Assembly: GCF_010667645.1 (NCBI RefSeq)
Contig: NZ_WHZV01000008.1
Span: 1 to 64,000 of the forward strand
Length of the DNA: 64,000 nucleotides
DNA from: Bifidobacterium platyrrhinorum
Lineage (GTDB): Bacteria > Actinomycetota > Actinomycetes > Actinomycetales > Bifidobacteriaceae
Reading direction: 5' to 3'
Shown here: in pieces, positions 16,700-25,711 of the stretch
Position numbering within the stretch: position 1 is the first letter of the stretch
Layout of the letters: each line of letters starts with the position of its first letter
The notes under the pieces: generated by a model
What the model was told of the DNA's origin: nothing
Database searches by the model: none
What the model saw: the letters and a program-made list of their open reading frames with translations, nothing else
Program-made: the position numbers and the translations under genes

Positions 16700-18088
16700 A
16701 TGGGCATTGCGAACGACGATAGGGGATTGCCGACGGGGAACGACAGATGGTCGTTCCGCGTCGGCAAACCATATGGGCTCAAGCAGGCCGAAAGCGCGGA
16801 CGAATGGCTTGACACCGCCCTCCAGGCCGAACGCTACATCGAAGGCTTCGCCATCGAGGACGGTGACGGCATCCACTGGGAGGGCGTCGGCGGCGAAGGA
16901 CCGAACCCGGGGTACGCGGACGGATCCGCCGGCATCATGCACTTCTACATCCAGCTCGCCCGTGTGACCGGGGACCCGAAGCATCGGGACATCGCGCGCC
17001 GCGCCGCCGAATGGGTCCGGGACCACCTGGCGCAGGCGCCCGTCACCACGCTCGAAGGATTCGACAGCTGCTACGGGCTCATGCTGCTGGAGGCCGCCGA
17101 GGCGTTCGGCGACCCCTCCTACGCGCAGACCGCCCGCCGGTTCGCGCAACGCTACCTGTCCCACTGCGAACAGGGCGAACACGGCCCCTACTGGACCGGC
17201 AACACGGCATGGGTGAAGGACGGCGGGATCCTCCTGTTCCTCCTCGCGCTCGGCCGCCGGCTCGACGATCCGGAGATCCTCGGCTTCGTCCGCCGGGCGG
17301 GGGTGCAGTACCTGTCCGAAGGTGGGACCGGCGCGGACGGCCACGTGGTGTTCGACGGGCATTTCGGCGGCACCGCGACGTTCGAGGGCGTCGTCTTCCA
17401 CATGGACCACAACATGCCCAACTGGGAGTTCGGTGCCGCCGGCAGCGGGTACATCCTGCTGAAACTGTACGAACTCACCGGCGAGGGGCGCTACCTCGAC
17501 GCCGCGCGCGACCAGCTGCGCTACCTCAGGTCGGTCGCCGTGCCCCAGACCAGGGGCGTGCTCATACCGCGTAGCCTCGCGCCCGAGGAACGGGACCTGT
17601 TCCCCCTCGGCCACTGCCACGGCATCGCCGGCACCGGGCAGTTCCCGTACCTGCTCCACCGGCTCACCGGGGACGGGGACGCGATGGCGTTCGTCCACGC
17701 GCTCGCCGACGGCTTCGAGTCCGTCGGCGCGCCCGAACACCAGTCCCGCGGACTGTGGAACATCGACACGCTGTGCTGCGGCCATGCGGGACTGGTTCAC
17801 TATTTCGTCGGCCTGTACCTCGCGACCGGCGACCGGCGATGGCACGATCTCGCGATCCGTTGCGGGAACGTCATCCTCGGCATGAAGGAGGACCTGGGCG
17901 ACGGCCGGGCCGACTGGCCCATCGCGTTCTGGCGGCAGAAGCCCGACGACATCACCAGACCGCACAGCCTGTTCCGGGGGGCGGCGGGCATCGGGCTCGC
18001 CCTGATCGAGATCGCCATGATGGAACGGGGCGATTTCACACTCGACCGGACGATCGACGATCCGTTCCCCACCCATTGGACCGCGTGA
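16700..18088 (+). CDS. LanC-like (alpha/alpha) barrel protein, incomplete zinc site
   Basis: A 462-residue protein built from repeats of the form G-x-(A/S)-G-(I/T/S)-G followed by an amphipathic helix pair (for example ADGSAGIMHFYIQL, GAAGSGYILLKLYELTG, GIAGTGQFPYLLHRLTG, RGAAGIGLALIEIA). This is the lanthionine-cyclase-like fold. The LanC histidine motif appears as GHCHGIAG (His307) and the first zinc ligand motif as LCCGHAG (Cys359). The second zinc motif, Cys-His-Gly in LanC, reads Phe425-Arg426-Gly427. No lanthipeptide precursor, dehydratase or transporter is nearby. TAATAG 8 nt before the ATG suggests a leaderless mRNA. Related six-hairpin glycosidases are an alternative. Function unknown. 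Confidence 0.65.
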   Translation: MGIANDDRGLPTGNDRWSFRVGKPYGLKQAESADEWLDTALQAERYIEGFAIEDGDGIHWEGVGGEGPNPGYADGSAGIMHFYIQLARVTGDPKHRDIARRAAEWVRDHLAQAPVTTLEGFDSCYGLMLLEAAEAFGDPSYAQTARRFAQRYLSHCEQGEHGPYWTGNTAWVKDGGILLFLLALGRRLDDPEILGFVRRAGVQYLSEGGTGADGHVVFDGHFGGTATFEGVVFHMDHNMPNWEFGAAGSGYILLKLYELTGEGRYLDAARDQLRYLRSVAVPQTRGVLIPRSLAPEERDLFPLGHCHGIAGTGQFPYLLHRLTGDGDAMAFVHALADGFESVGAPEHQSRGLWNIDTLCCGHAGLVHYFVGLYLATGDRRWHDLAIRCGNVILGMKEDLGDGRADWPIAFWRQKPDDITRPHSLFRGAAGIGLALIEIAMMERGDFTLDRTIDDPFPTHWTA

Positions 18089-18191
18089 CGGCCGTCGGGG
18101 CGGCGGGGAACGCACGTGTGCGCCGTGAGGCGCCGTGCATGCGAGCCGTCGCGCGCACATGAGACATGACGCAAGAGAAGGAGAAGGAACC

Positions 18192-19820
18192 ATGACCATG
18201 AAACGCACCATACGCACCGTCGTCGCGGCCATCGCGGCGGCCACGATGCTGGCCGGCTGCGGCGCCACATCCCAGGCGGACAAGATCGCGGCGGACGACA
18301 ACATCATCAGCTTCGGCATCGGCGAGCCGCAGAACCCGCTCGTGCCCGGCGACACGAACGAGGGCAACGGCGCGCTGGTGCTCAACCGCGTCCTGTTCAC
18401 CGGCTTGGTGGCGACCAAGGCCGACGGCGGCATCGTCAACGAGAACGCCGAGAAGATCGAACCGAACGCCGACAACACGCAGTACACGGTCACCCTGCGC
18501 AAGGGGCTGGAGTTCTCCGACGGCACCCCGATCACCGCCGAAAGCTACGTGAAGGCGTGGTCCTACACCGCGAACGTGAAGAACGCCCAGAAGAACGCCG
18601 GGTATCTGGCGTACATCAAGGGATACGAGGACCTGCAGAAGGACGGGCTCAAGGGCGACGAGCAGCTCTCCGGGCTCTCCGTGAAGGACGACACGCACTT
18701 CACGATCACGCTCAACGAGGCGTCGGCGGTCTTCCCGACCGTCCTGACCTTCATGGCGTACGACCCGCTGCCGGAATCCTTCTACAAGGACCCGAAGGCC
18801 TTCGGTCAGAACCCGGTCGGCAACGGGCCTTACAAGTTCAAGTCCTGGAAGCACGACAGCCAGATCGAGGTCGTGCCGAACACGTACTACACGGGCTACT
18901 ACAAGCCGAAGAACAACGGCATCACCTACAGGATGTACACGGACACGAACGCGCAGTACGCCGACGTGCAGTCCGGCAACCTCGACATCACCAGCGCCAT
19001 CCCGGCCAGCGCGCTCAAGCACCTCCTCAACGACAAGACCGTCAAGGCGTACAGCGAACCCGGCCCCGTGAGGGTCGCGCTCGGCATCCCCGAGGACCTC
19101 AAGCACTTCTCCGGCAAGGAGGGCGTGCTGCGCCGCAAGGCCATCAGCCTCGCCATCAACCGCAAGGCCATCACCGAGAAGATCATGAACGGCCTCGCGA
19201 GCCCCGCCACCGACTTCGCCTCTCCGGTGTTCAAGCCGTACTCCGGCAGCCTCAAGGGTTCCGACGTACTCCGCCACGACGCCGCCGAGGCGAAGAAGCT
19301 GTGGGAGCAGGCGAACGAGATCAGCCCCTGGGACGGCGACTTCACCATCACCTACAACGCCGACGGAACCTACAAGGAGACGTACGACGCCATCGTGAAC
19401 CAGCTGAAGAACACGCTCGGCATTGACGCGAAGACCGACCCGATCCCCACCCAGAAGGAGTACATCACCAACGCGTACGCGGGCAAGATCACCTCCGCGT
19501 ACCACGACATCTGGGGACCGGACTACCCGTCCGTCGAGGACTACCTCACGCCGATCTATGCGAGCGGCGCGATCGGCGGCCGCAATTACGGCAAGTACGA
19601 CAACGCCGAGTTCGACGGCCTGCTCGCCAAGGCCTCGGCCGCGGCGTCGACCGATGAGGCGGACAAGCTCTACGTGCAGGCCGAGGAGATCCTCCTCGAG
19701 GACCTGCCTTCCATCCCCATCTACAACACGAATGCGACCAGCGCCACCGTCAAGGGGCTCAAGGGCGTCTCCTTCAACTGGGACAGCAGCCCGACCTTCT
19801 GGTCCATCTCTAAGCAGTGA
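18192..19820 (+). CDS. Oligopeptide ABC transporter substrate-binding lipoprotein
   Basis: A 542-residue SBP_bac_5 family protein. The N-terminal signal ends in lipobox LAGC, so it is lipid-anchored outside the membrane. Family 5 features include RVLFTGLV near the start, VTLRKGLEFSDGTPITAE and NPVGNGPYKFKSW. Such proteins deliver oligopeptides (sometimes nickel or sugars) to an Opp/Dpp permease. The start was chosen at the ATG after GGAGAAGGA; an upstream in-frame ATG at 18135 would break the lipoprotein signal. No permease or ATPase genes are adjacent, so it is an orphan receptor. Confidence 0.92.
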   Translation: MTMKRTIRTVVAAIAAATMLAGCGATSQADKIAADDNIISFGIGEPQNPLVPGDTNEGNGALVLNRVLFTGLVATKADGGIVNENAEKIEPNADNTQYTVTLRKGLEFSDGTPITAESYVKAWSYTANVKNAQKNAGYLAYIKGYEDLQKDGLKGDEQLSGLSVKDDTHFTITLNEASAVFPTVLTFMAYDPLPESFYKDPKAFGQNPVGNGPYKFKSWKHDSQIEVVPNTYYTGYYKPKNNGITYRMYTDTNAQYADVQSGNLDITSAIPASALKHLLNDKTVKAYSEPGPVRVALGIPEDLKHFSGKEGVLRRKAISLAINRKAITEKIMNGLASPATDFASPVFKPYSGSLKGSDVLRHDAAEAKKLWEQANEISPWDGDFTITYNADGTYKETYDAIVNQLKNTLGIDAKTDPIPTQKEYITNAYAGKITSAYHDIWGPDYPSVEDYLTPIYASGAIGGRNYGKYDNAEFDGLLAKASAAASTDEADKLYVQAEEILLEDLPSIPIYNTNATSATVKGLKGVSFNWDSSPTFWSISKQ

Positions 19821-19914
19821 CCGACGGCTGACCGGGCTTGGTCGAGATCCCGGATCTTCCACATCGGACGGCGGGAACCGGGGGGGCGGCCGGGACGGAT
19901 GGGGTGGAGAAACG

Positions 19915-19943
19915 AAAAAGGACCGGCATGAAGCCGGTCCTTT
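19915..19943 (-). terminator. Terminator of tRNA-Glu
   Basis: An 11-bp stem (19917-19927 with 19933-19943) around a 5-nt loop. On the minus strand it ends in TTTTT, 10 nt after the tRNA. On the plus strand only TTT follows, so it may also weakly stop the transcript of the peptide-binding protein. Confidence 0.85.
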
Positions 19944-19952
19944 GCGATGAAG

Positions 19953-20024
19953 TACCCCCAGAGAGAGTCGAACTCTCGTTGTCAGATTGAAAGTCTGGTG
20001 TCCTAACCGTTAGACGATGGGGGC
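19953..20024 (-). tRNA. tRNA-Glu (anticodon TTC)
   Basis: Cloverleaf on the reverse strand: acceptor GCCCCCA pairs with TGGGGGT, the anticodon loop is CTTTCAA (anticodon TTC) and the T-arm has GAGTTCGACTC. No CCA is encoded. Confidence 0.95.
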
Positions 20025-20126
20025 GTGACAACTTGAGTAACAATACGCAAGTCGTCACGCCCTTGCAAGTCGGCGTGTCGTGCGGTGTGGCGGTCGAGGT
20101 CCGGCCGTGTCATGTCTCCCCGGCCG

Positions 20127-20990
20127 TCACGCCTTGCGGTAGGTGAAGTCGTGGATCACGCGGCCGGCGGCGAGGCCCTTCTTCTCGAAGTTGGTGAGCA
20201 CGCGGCCGTCGAAACGCCCCGACTCGGTGAAGTCGGCGTGCGGCATGTCGGCGGCCAGATCGGCGTTGCCCTTGCCCACGTGGCCGGTCGGCAGGCTGAC
20301 GGTGGCGCCGCCGTCGTTGCGCCATCCGTCGAGCCCGTCCATCACCTCGTGCACGTGCAGTGCGTAGTCTTCGATGTCGGTGGCGATGCGCCAGACGCCG
20401 CCGTCCGCCAGCACGCGCCGCACTTCGCCCGCCAGCGCGGGCTGGACGATACGGCGCTTGTGGTGTTTCTTCTTGGGCCACGGGTCGGGGAAGAAGGTCC
20501 AGACCTCGGCGGCCATGCCGTCGGCGCACGCCTTGAACAGCTCCGGTGCGTTCACCTGCGCCACGCGGATGTTCCTCAGCCCCTGCTTGCCGGCGAGCAG
20601 CAGCGTGTGGGCCACGCCCGGGTCGTAGACCTCGAGCGCGAGGAAGTTCACGTCCGGCCGTGCGGCCGCGGCGGCGACGATGTTCTCGCCCTGGCCGGTG
20701 CCGATCTCGATGATCAGTGGATTGTCGTTGCCCCACGTCTCGCGCACGTACCGGGCGTCGAGGGAGAACCCGGGGCGCACGTCGAGCGAGCCCTCGCCGT
20801 CGTTCACGTCGAGGAGATAGCCGTCCGCGTAGTTGTCCCATGCGCGCTGGAGCCTGGCGTCCAATCGGCCCGAGCGGCGCACGAACGACAGCACGCGGTG
20901 CAGCGGGTGGCCGTGGGTCGTCGCCGTTCCGGGTGCGGGGTTCGCGGTGGTGTCCGTGGCGTCGCCGTTGGCGGCGGGGTCGTTCGTCAT
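20127..20990 (-). CDS. trmB: tRNA (guanine-N7-)-methyltransferase
   Basis: SAM-dependent enzyme that methylates G46 in the variable loop of tRNAs. The 287-residue protein has a Rossmann fold with the SAM motif [13 protein letters not shown], and the family signature [15 protein letters not shown] for tRNA binding and catalysis. About 25 N-terminal residues are low-complexity. The start at 20990 follows AGGAAGG with 7-nt spacing; an in-frame ATG at 21026 is less well placed. It lies directly upstream of tRNA-Glu on the same strand and diverges from galE. Confidence 0.93.
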   Translation of the reverse strand: MTNDPAANGDATDTTANPAPGTATTHGHPLHRVLSFVRRSGRLDARLQRAWDNYADGYLLDVNDGEGSLDVRPGFSLDARYVRETWGNDNPLIIEIGTGQGENIVAAAAARPDVNFLALEVYDPGVAHTLLLAGKQGLRNIRVAQVNAPELFKACADGMAAEVWTFFPDPWPKKKHHKRRIVQPALAGEVRRVLADGGVWRIATDIEDYALHVHEVMDGLDGWRNDGGATVSLPTGHVGKGNADLAADMPHADFTESGRFDGRVLTNFEKKGLAAGRVIHDFTYRKA

Positions 20991-21206
20991 GTGCATGCCT
21001 TCCTGTGTCGTCTTGTGTTGTTCCATTATTCACCATGATTACGTACGATTGCGTTGGGTGGGGCGGGAACGCGCGTGTGTTCGTTCGTGTTACGTGTTAT
21101 ACTCAAATTGTTCGAAAATATAACAAATGTGAGCAGAAGCGAACAGCGGCTCGCGCAGTCGAACCGCATGTCCGGGCTTTCGCTCCATGGCAATGAAAGG
21201 CCAGAT

Positions 21207-22220
21207 ATGACAGTTCTCGTCACTGGTGGGTGCGGCTACATCGGCGCCCATGTCGTCCACGCTCTGCATGAGGCCGGCGAGAAGGTCGTCGTCGTCGACG
21301 ATCTGAGCTACGGCAAGCCCACCCGCATCGAAGGCTCCCGCCTGTACGGCATGGACATCTCCGCGCCGGGCGCGGGCGAGCGTCTCGCCGAGATCCTCGA
21401 CGCCGAGGACGTCGACGCCGTCATCCACTTCGCCGCCCGCAAGCAGGTCGGCGAATCCGTCGAGAAGCCGCTGTGGTACTACCAGCAGAACATCGGCGGC
21501 ATGCTCAACGTGCTCACCGGCATGAGCGAGTCCAAGAAGACCCGCAAGCTCGTCTTCTCCTCCTCCGCCGCCACCTACGGCGTTCCGCCGGTCGACGTGG
21601 TGCCCGAGGACGTCGTCCCGATGCTCCCGATCAACCCGTACGGCCAGACCAAGCTGTTCGGCGAGTGGATGGCCCGCGCCTGCGAGGGCCGCTACGGCAT
21701 CCGTTTCTGCGCGCTGCGCTACTTCAACGTGGCCGGCTGCGGCCCCGTCGAGCTCGAGGACCCGGCCATCCTCAACCTCATCCCGATGCTGCTCGACCGC
21801 CTCAAGAAGGGCAAGGCCCCGCTGATCTTCGGCGACGACTACCCGACCCCGGACGGCACCTGCGTGCGCGATTACATCCACGTCTCCGACCTGGCCGATG
21901 CGCATCTCGCCGCCCTCAAGTACCTTGACCGCGACGGGCGCAAGTACGACGCCTTCAACGTCGGCACCGGCGAAGGCACCTCCGTGCGCCAGATCGTCGA
22001 CGAGCTCAAGAAGGTCACCGGCCTCCCGTTCCAGGAGCATGTCCAGGGCCGCCGCGCCGGCGACCCGCCGCACCTCATCGGCTCCCCGAAGCGCATCAAC
22101 GAGGAGATGGGCTGGCATGCCAAGTACGACGTGGAGGACATCGTCGAATCCGCGTGGCGTGCGTGGCAGGCCAACCCGGAGCATCACATCGACGTCGAGA
22201 ACTGGAAGCAGACCGACTGA
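21207..22220 (+). CDS. galE: UDP-glucose 4-epimerase
   Basis: Interconverts UDP-glucose and UDP-galactose in the Leloir and lacto-N-biose pathways. The 337-residue extended SDR protein has the NAD motif VTGGCGYIGAHV, the SSAATYG segment and the catalytic YGQTK. The start at 21207 follows AAAGG. Upstream open frame is excluded because MTVLVTGG is the normal N-terminus. TATACT at 21098-21103 is a likely -10, giving a leader of about 100 nt. No other gal genes are adjacent. Confidence 0.96.
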   Translation: MTVLVTGGCGYIGAHVVHALHEAGEKVVVVDDLSYGKPTRIEGSRLYGMDISAPGAGERLAEILDAEDVDAVIHFAARKQVGESVEKPLWYYQQNIGGMLNVLTGMSESKKTRKLVFSSSAATYGVPPVDVVPEDVVPMLPINPYGQTKLFGEWMARACEGRYGIRFCALRYFNVAGCGPVELEDPAILNLIPMLLDRLKKGKAPLIFGDDYPTPDGTCVRDYIHVSDLADAHLAALKYLDRDGRKYDAFNVGTGEGTSVRQIVDELKKVTGLPFQEHVQGRRAGDPPHLIGSPKRINEEMGWHAKYDVEDIVESAWRAWQANPEHHIDVENWKQTD

Positions 22221-22557
22221 GTTCGGTGTCCGACGGCGGCCGGTCGTGCCGAATGACCCGTTCCGGGCGGTTCCGTATGGTGCCGTGTGATTCGGGCCGG
22301 TTTCCGGTCGCCGTCGCGTGCGACCGCCGCCCGCGACCATCGTGGTCGACTCCGTCGCGCGATTCCGTGGGGCGCGTCCGTTCGTCGGGCGCGCCCCGCA
22401 TGCGTTTCGGCTCCGGAGGTGTCCGCGGGCGCGGATGCCGCGGTGGGGGTTCGCCGCACCTCGTCGTGTTTCGTCGTGCATGCGGATCGTTCCGCCGTGC
22501 CTCGCGGTCGTGGTGATGTGACGTAAATCGTTGCAATACGAGGCGACACGCCGTAGT
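22221..22557. other. Intergenic stretch after galE without a recognised gene
   Basis: GC-rich sequence without a convincing start or RBS. The only clear structure is a 12-bp hairpin (22369-22380 with 22386-22397, one G-T pair, loop TTCGT) without a T tract, which could end the galE transcript. Several overlapping frames are open here only because of the base composition. Confidence 0.5.
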
Positions 22558-22585
22558 TTGCGTGATGCTTCGATATGAGTAATAT
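22558..22585 (+). promoter_or_regulatory. Promoter of the tRNA-Asp/tRNA-Phe unit
   Basis: TTGCGT at 22558-22563 and TAATAT at 22580-22585 are 16 bp apart, in a locally A+T-rich patch 37 bp before tRNA-Asp. Confidence 0.5.
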
Positions 22586-22622
22586 ATTCATTCGTTGCCT
22601 CACGGAAACGCGAGAGAACAAC

Positions 22623-22696
22623 GGCCGCGTAGCTCAGTTGGTTAGAGCGCCGCCCTGTCACGGCGGAGGTCGCCGGTTCAAGTCCGGTCGTGGTCG
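22623..22696 (+). tRNA. tRNA-Asp (anticodon GTC)
   Basis: Acceptor GGCCGCG pairs with CGTGGTC through two G-T wobbles. The anticodon stem CCGCC/GGCGG holds loop CTGTCAC (anticodon GTC). The T-arm is GCCGG-TTCAAGT-CCGGT. No CCA is encoded. Confidence 0.95.
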
Positions 22697-22742
22697 CTGG
22701 GATGTTGAGAAGCCCGGTTTTCGGGTTTTTTGATTGTCCTCT

Positions 22743-22818
22743 GGCTCTGTAGCTCAGTTGGTAGAGCGAGCGACTGAAAATCGCTAGGTCAACGGATCGA
22801 CGCCGTTCGGAGCCACCA
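22743..22818 (+). tRNA. tRNA-Phe (anticodon GAA)
   Basis: Acceptor GGCTCTG pairs with CGGAGCC (one wobble). The anticodon stem AGCGA/TCGCT holds loop CTGAAAA (anticodon GAA). The 3' CCA is encoded in the DNA (22816-22818), unlike the other tRNAs here. It is 46 nt after tRNA-Asp and probably co-transcribed. Confidence 0.95.
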
Positions 22819-22820
22819 CG

Positions 22821-22862
22821 GAAACCCCGTGAGTCAAGTAATAGCAAGGCTTGCGGGGTTTC
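22821..22862 (+). terminator. Hairpin after tRNA-Phe
   Basis: GAAACCCCG (22821-22829) pairs with CGGGGTTTC (22854-22862), with CAAG/CTTG pairs inside the loop. It starts 2 nt after the CCA. The T tract is inside the stem, so it may work as a terminator or a processing signal. Confidence 0.6.
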
Positions 22863-22869
22863 GCATATC

Positions 22870-23188
22870 TCGACGCCACTCACCATAAACTCACCACATT
22901 TGGCCTATAGCCCCCACATTTAGATGCAAGTCGGCATGTCCCCAGATAGGGGGACTGCTTACGGCGTGAAGCCAGGGGCGGTCATCCACCTCGGTTGTGT
23001 TCGTCCCACGGGGCGTGTGTTTTTGGGGGTTGCAAGTCCAAAAGTGTGTCTGGTGGTCTGATGGTTTGACGGGCGCTTGACCTGGATGTTGGAAGTCGTT
23101 CCGGTCGGCGTCGGTGCCGGGGTGAGGGGTAAGGAAAACAGACACATGTTTGTGCTCATGCCCTGGTTCCCTATGGGCTGGTCTGCGG
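22870..23188. other. Non-coding stretch downstream of tRNA-Phe
   Basis: About 320 bp with lower GC than its neighbours and no convincing ORF. A segment at about 23055-23078 (TCTGATGG-TTTGACGGGCGCTT) resembles one at about 43513-43539 (TCTGATCACC-TG-TTTGACGAGTGCTT). Both lie near a copy of the same nested palindrome. This may be the remains of an element inserted next to a tRNA, but no integrase is seen. Confidence 0.4.
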
Positions 23189-23299
23189 GCGTACGTTCCG
23201 CCGGACATTTTCATATTGCATCCGTTCGGGCGTACGCTGACGGTTTCTCAGCGTACGTCCAAACGGATGGTGGTCGATAATGTCGGGTTGGACGTACGC
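23189..23299. repeat. Nested palindrome, CGTACG type, copy A
   Basis: Outer arms 23189-23209 and 23279-23299 are imperfect inverted repeats starting GCGTACGT. Inner arms 23219-23240 and 23248-23269 pair over 22 bp with few mismatches and close a 7-nt loop (CGGTTTC). The central part is GTACGCTGA-loop-TCAGCGTAC. The whole could fold into one long hairpin or cruciform. A second copy with the same layout is at 43340-43452. Confidence 0.85.
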
Positions 23300-23498
23300 T
23301 GCGGGAATGGGCGATATGGGTGGGCGGCGGCATGGGGACGTTCTGTCTTGGGTGTGAATCGCCTTGGAGGGGGCCAAAGGTGTGTGGGGTGCCGCCGTGT
23401 CGGGAAGAGATTCCACATAGTGACCATATCGTGGGCTTTCGTCCGAAAAGTGAACCATATGCCGGTCGTCCGTGTCGCGCAGCGCTTCAATGGTGGGC

Positions 23499-23924
23499 AT
23501 GAGCGATACGCAATATGACTTCTATGTGGCGGGTCCGTTCTTCGACCCCGAGCAGACGGCAAGCATGGAGCGACTGGAGCGGACGCTGGAGGACCACGGC
23601 CAGCGCCTGTTCAAACCGAGATTCGCCGGCCAGATCGAGGACGTGGGGCCGGAAGGCTGCTTCGCCGACGATATCGCCGGCATCAAGGCGTCCGACGCCG
23701 TGATCGCCAACCTCATGGACGAGGACGCGGGCACGATGTTCGAAATCGGATACGCCTACGCGATGGGCAAGCCGGTGTACGGCTACCGTGAGGGCCTTAC
23801 GCCGATGGACCGCGTGAACCTCATGGTGGCGCAGGCGGTCACGATGGTGTTCTCCGGCCCGGAGGACCTGGCGAAATACCTCGAGACCGGCGAACACGAG
23901 GAAGTGGACTACATCCAGTTCTGA
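23499..23924 (+). CDS. Nucleoside 2-deoxyribosyltransferase family protein
   Basis: A 141-residue cytoplasmic protein. YDFYVAGPFFDPEQT at the N-terminus is the substrate-binding start of the family, DAVIANLMDEDAGTMFEIGYAYAMGKPVYGY contains the aspartate and the catalytic Glu (in FEIGYA). These enzymes exchange bases between deoxynucleosides or hydrolyse nucleoside 5'-phosphates. ATG 23499 was chosen because TTCAAT lies 7 nt upstream, in the same spacing as the other leaderless starts; GTG 23472 is the longer option. No purine or pyrimidine salvage genes are adjacent. Confidence 0.88.
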   Translation: MSDTQYDFYVAGPFFDPEQTASMERLERTLEDHGQRLFKPRFAGQIEDVGPEGCFADDIAGIKASDAVIANLMDEDAGTMFEIGYAYAMGKPVYGYREGLTPMDRVNLMVAQAVTMVFSGPEDLAKYLETGEHEEVDYIQF

Positions 23925-24007
23925 CGGTCCCGGCCGCCTTCCCCGGACCGTTCATGTGGCGGAGGCTCCCTCACGGAGAGGGGGGGCGACGGGTCCGTCG
24001 GCCCGGA

Positions 24008-25312
24008 TCACGCCTTCCACCACGGACGCAGCGGATACCACTTGCCGTCCGGGTGGCCGGCGCGGTCGGGGCGCACGGCGAGGAACTGGTGGATCTGGAT
24101 GCCGTCGAGCTCGAAGTTGAGCGCGCAGGCGGCCATGTACAGGCCCCACACCTTCGCCCGTTCGAAGCCGACCTGCTTCACCGCGTCGTCCCAATGCTCG
24201 GACAGGTTGCGGTTCCAGTGATGCAGCGTCAGCGCGTAATGCTGGCGCAGGTTCTCCTGATGCACCACGTTGAACCCGGCGTCGTGGATGCACGACTCGA
24301 TGAACCCGGGCGCGCCCAGGTCGCCGTCGGGGAAGATGTAGCGGTCGAGGAACTCGTCCGTGCCGGGCTTGCCGTCGGGCTTGTCGTGGCTGATGGTGAT
24401 CTGGTGGTTGAGCAGCCGTCCCATCGGCTTGAGCAGCTTGAACATCTCCTCGAAGTAGCTGCGGTAGTTCTTCACGCCCACATGCTCCATCATGCCGATC
24501 GAGCTGATGCCGTCGAAGTCGCGTTCGGGCACCTCGCGGTAGTCCTGCACGCGCACCTCGGCGAGGTCGGAAAGCCCCTCGCGCGCGATCCATTCGTTCG
24601 CGTACGCCGCCTGCTCCTTGGAGAGCGTGACGCCGAGCGCCCTGATGCCGCGGCGCGCGGCCGCGATGACCATCGACCCCCATCCGCAGCCGATGTCCAG
24701 CAGGCGCTGGCCTGGCTCCAGTCCGAGCTTGTCCAGGATCAGGCGCAGCTTGTTGGCCTGCGCGTCCTCGAGGCTCATGTCCTCGTTCTCGAACACCGCG
24801 CAGGTGTAAGTCATCGAGGGGCCGAGGAAGTCGGCGTAGAACTCGTTGGACATGTCGTAGTGGAAGCTCACCGTCTCCGAATCGGCCTTCTCGGTGTGGG
24901 GGAGCAGTCCCTCCTTGATGCGGGCGAACTTGCTCGGCCCCTCGGTGGCCGGCACCGGCGGCCTCCTGAACCCATGGCTCAGGATCCCGGCGGTCACGCG
25001 CGCCATCGACACCGGCGTGACCGGTTTGACGTACTTCGCCATCGACACCATCGCACGCATCGCCGGGTACGGGTCGGCGTAGTCGATGCCCTCCACGTCG
25101 AACTCGCCGAGCACGTACGCACGCACCACGCCGATCTCGTTCGGATGCGCGAGCAGTTGGTACATGCAGTCCGGATTGGTGATGCGCACCTTGAGACCCG
25201 CGTCCGCGGGCCCGAAATGCGAGCCGTCGAACGCGTCGACGCGCACGGGCGCGTCCCCGCGCAGGAACAGCCCCACCATTTCCCCGACGGTCATCGATTT
25301 GCCGTTTGCCAT
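24008..25312 (-). CDS. cfa: Cyclopropane-fatty-acyl-phospholipid synthase family protein
   Basis: Transfers a methylene group from SAM to unsaturated acyl chains of membrane phospholipids. The 434-residue protein has an N-terminal lipid-binding-like region and a methyltransferase core with LLDIGCGWGSMVIAAARRG (SAM site) and VTLSKEQ. The FDGISSIGMMEHVGVKNY segment and the C-terminal WGLYMAACALNFE are typical of Cfa. The start at 25312 follows GGAGG with 8-nt spacing; ATG 25318 is too close to it. Monocistronic. Confidence 0.92.
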   Translation of the reverse strand: MANGKSMTVGEMVGLFLRGDAPVRVDAFDGSHFGPADAGLKVRITNPDCMYQLLAHPNEIGVVRAYVLGEFDVEGIDYADPYPAMRAMVSMAKYVKPVTPVSMARVTAGILSHGFRRPPVPATEGPSKFARIKEGLLPHTEKADSETVSFHYDMSNEFYADFLGPSMTYTCAVFENEDMSLEDAQANKLRLILDKLGLEPGQRLLDIGCGWGSMVIAAARRGIRALGVTLSKEQAAYANEWIAREGLSDLAEVRVQDYREVPERDFDGISSIGMMEHVGVKNYRSYFEEMFKLLKPMGRLLNHQITISHDKPDGKPGTDEFLDRYIFPDGDLGAPGFIESCIHDAGFNVVHQENLRQHYALTLHHWNRNLSEHWDDAVKQVGFERAKVWGLYMAACALNFELDGIQIHQFLAVRPDRAGHPDGKWYPLRPWWKA

Positions 25313-25711
25313 TGTCATAGCCTCCGTGTTCCGCGTGCCCGACACGCGGTCGTGTATATGGAAAACAACCCCGATCACCGGTCATGATAGTCCCCGGCGA
25401 TTCGGGGGAAACGCCGGTGCGGCCGGTCGGTGCACCATGTTCGCGATCGGCGGAGCCTCCGTTTCCGGTTCAAGGTGGGATGCCGCCGGCACGTCGGACG
25501 ACATGCCGACGGGAAGGGCCGGTGCGGCATGGGCGTCGCCCCCGTACGCATCCGTTCGCCCGGTCCTGTGGCGACGCCTTCGGAAAAAATCCCTCCGATA
25601 TCACTGGTAACGTTCACATCCGCGAGTACACTAAGTGATTGTCGGACGGCGCAACGTATGCGCGCGCCCACACGGTAATAAGGCAAGACACATAGCTTAA
25701 AGGAGAGCCTT

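Noticed and set aside
23077..23280. 67-codon ORF in the tRNA-Phe downstream region
   Set aside because: No RBS, and it runs into one arm of the nested palindrome; no domain.
22743..23500. Prophage or integrative element inserted at tRNA-Phe
   Set aside because: No integrase, excisionase or duplicated tRNA 3' end could be found; only non-coding DNA and a palindrome follow.
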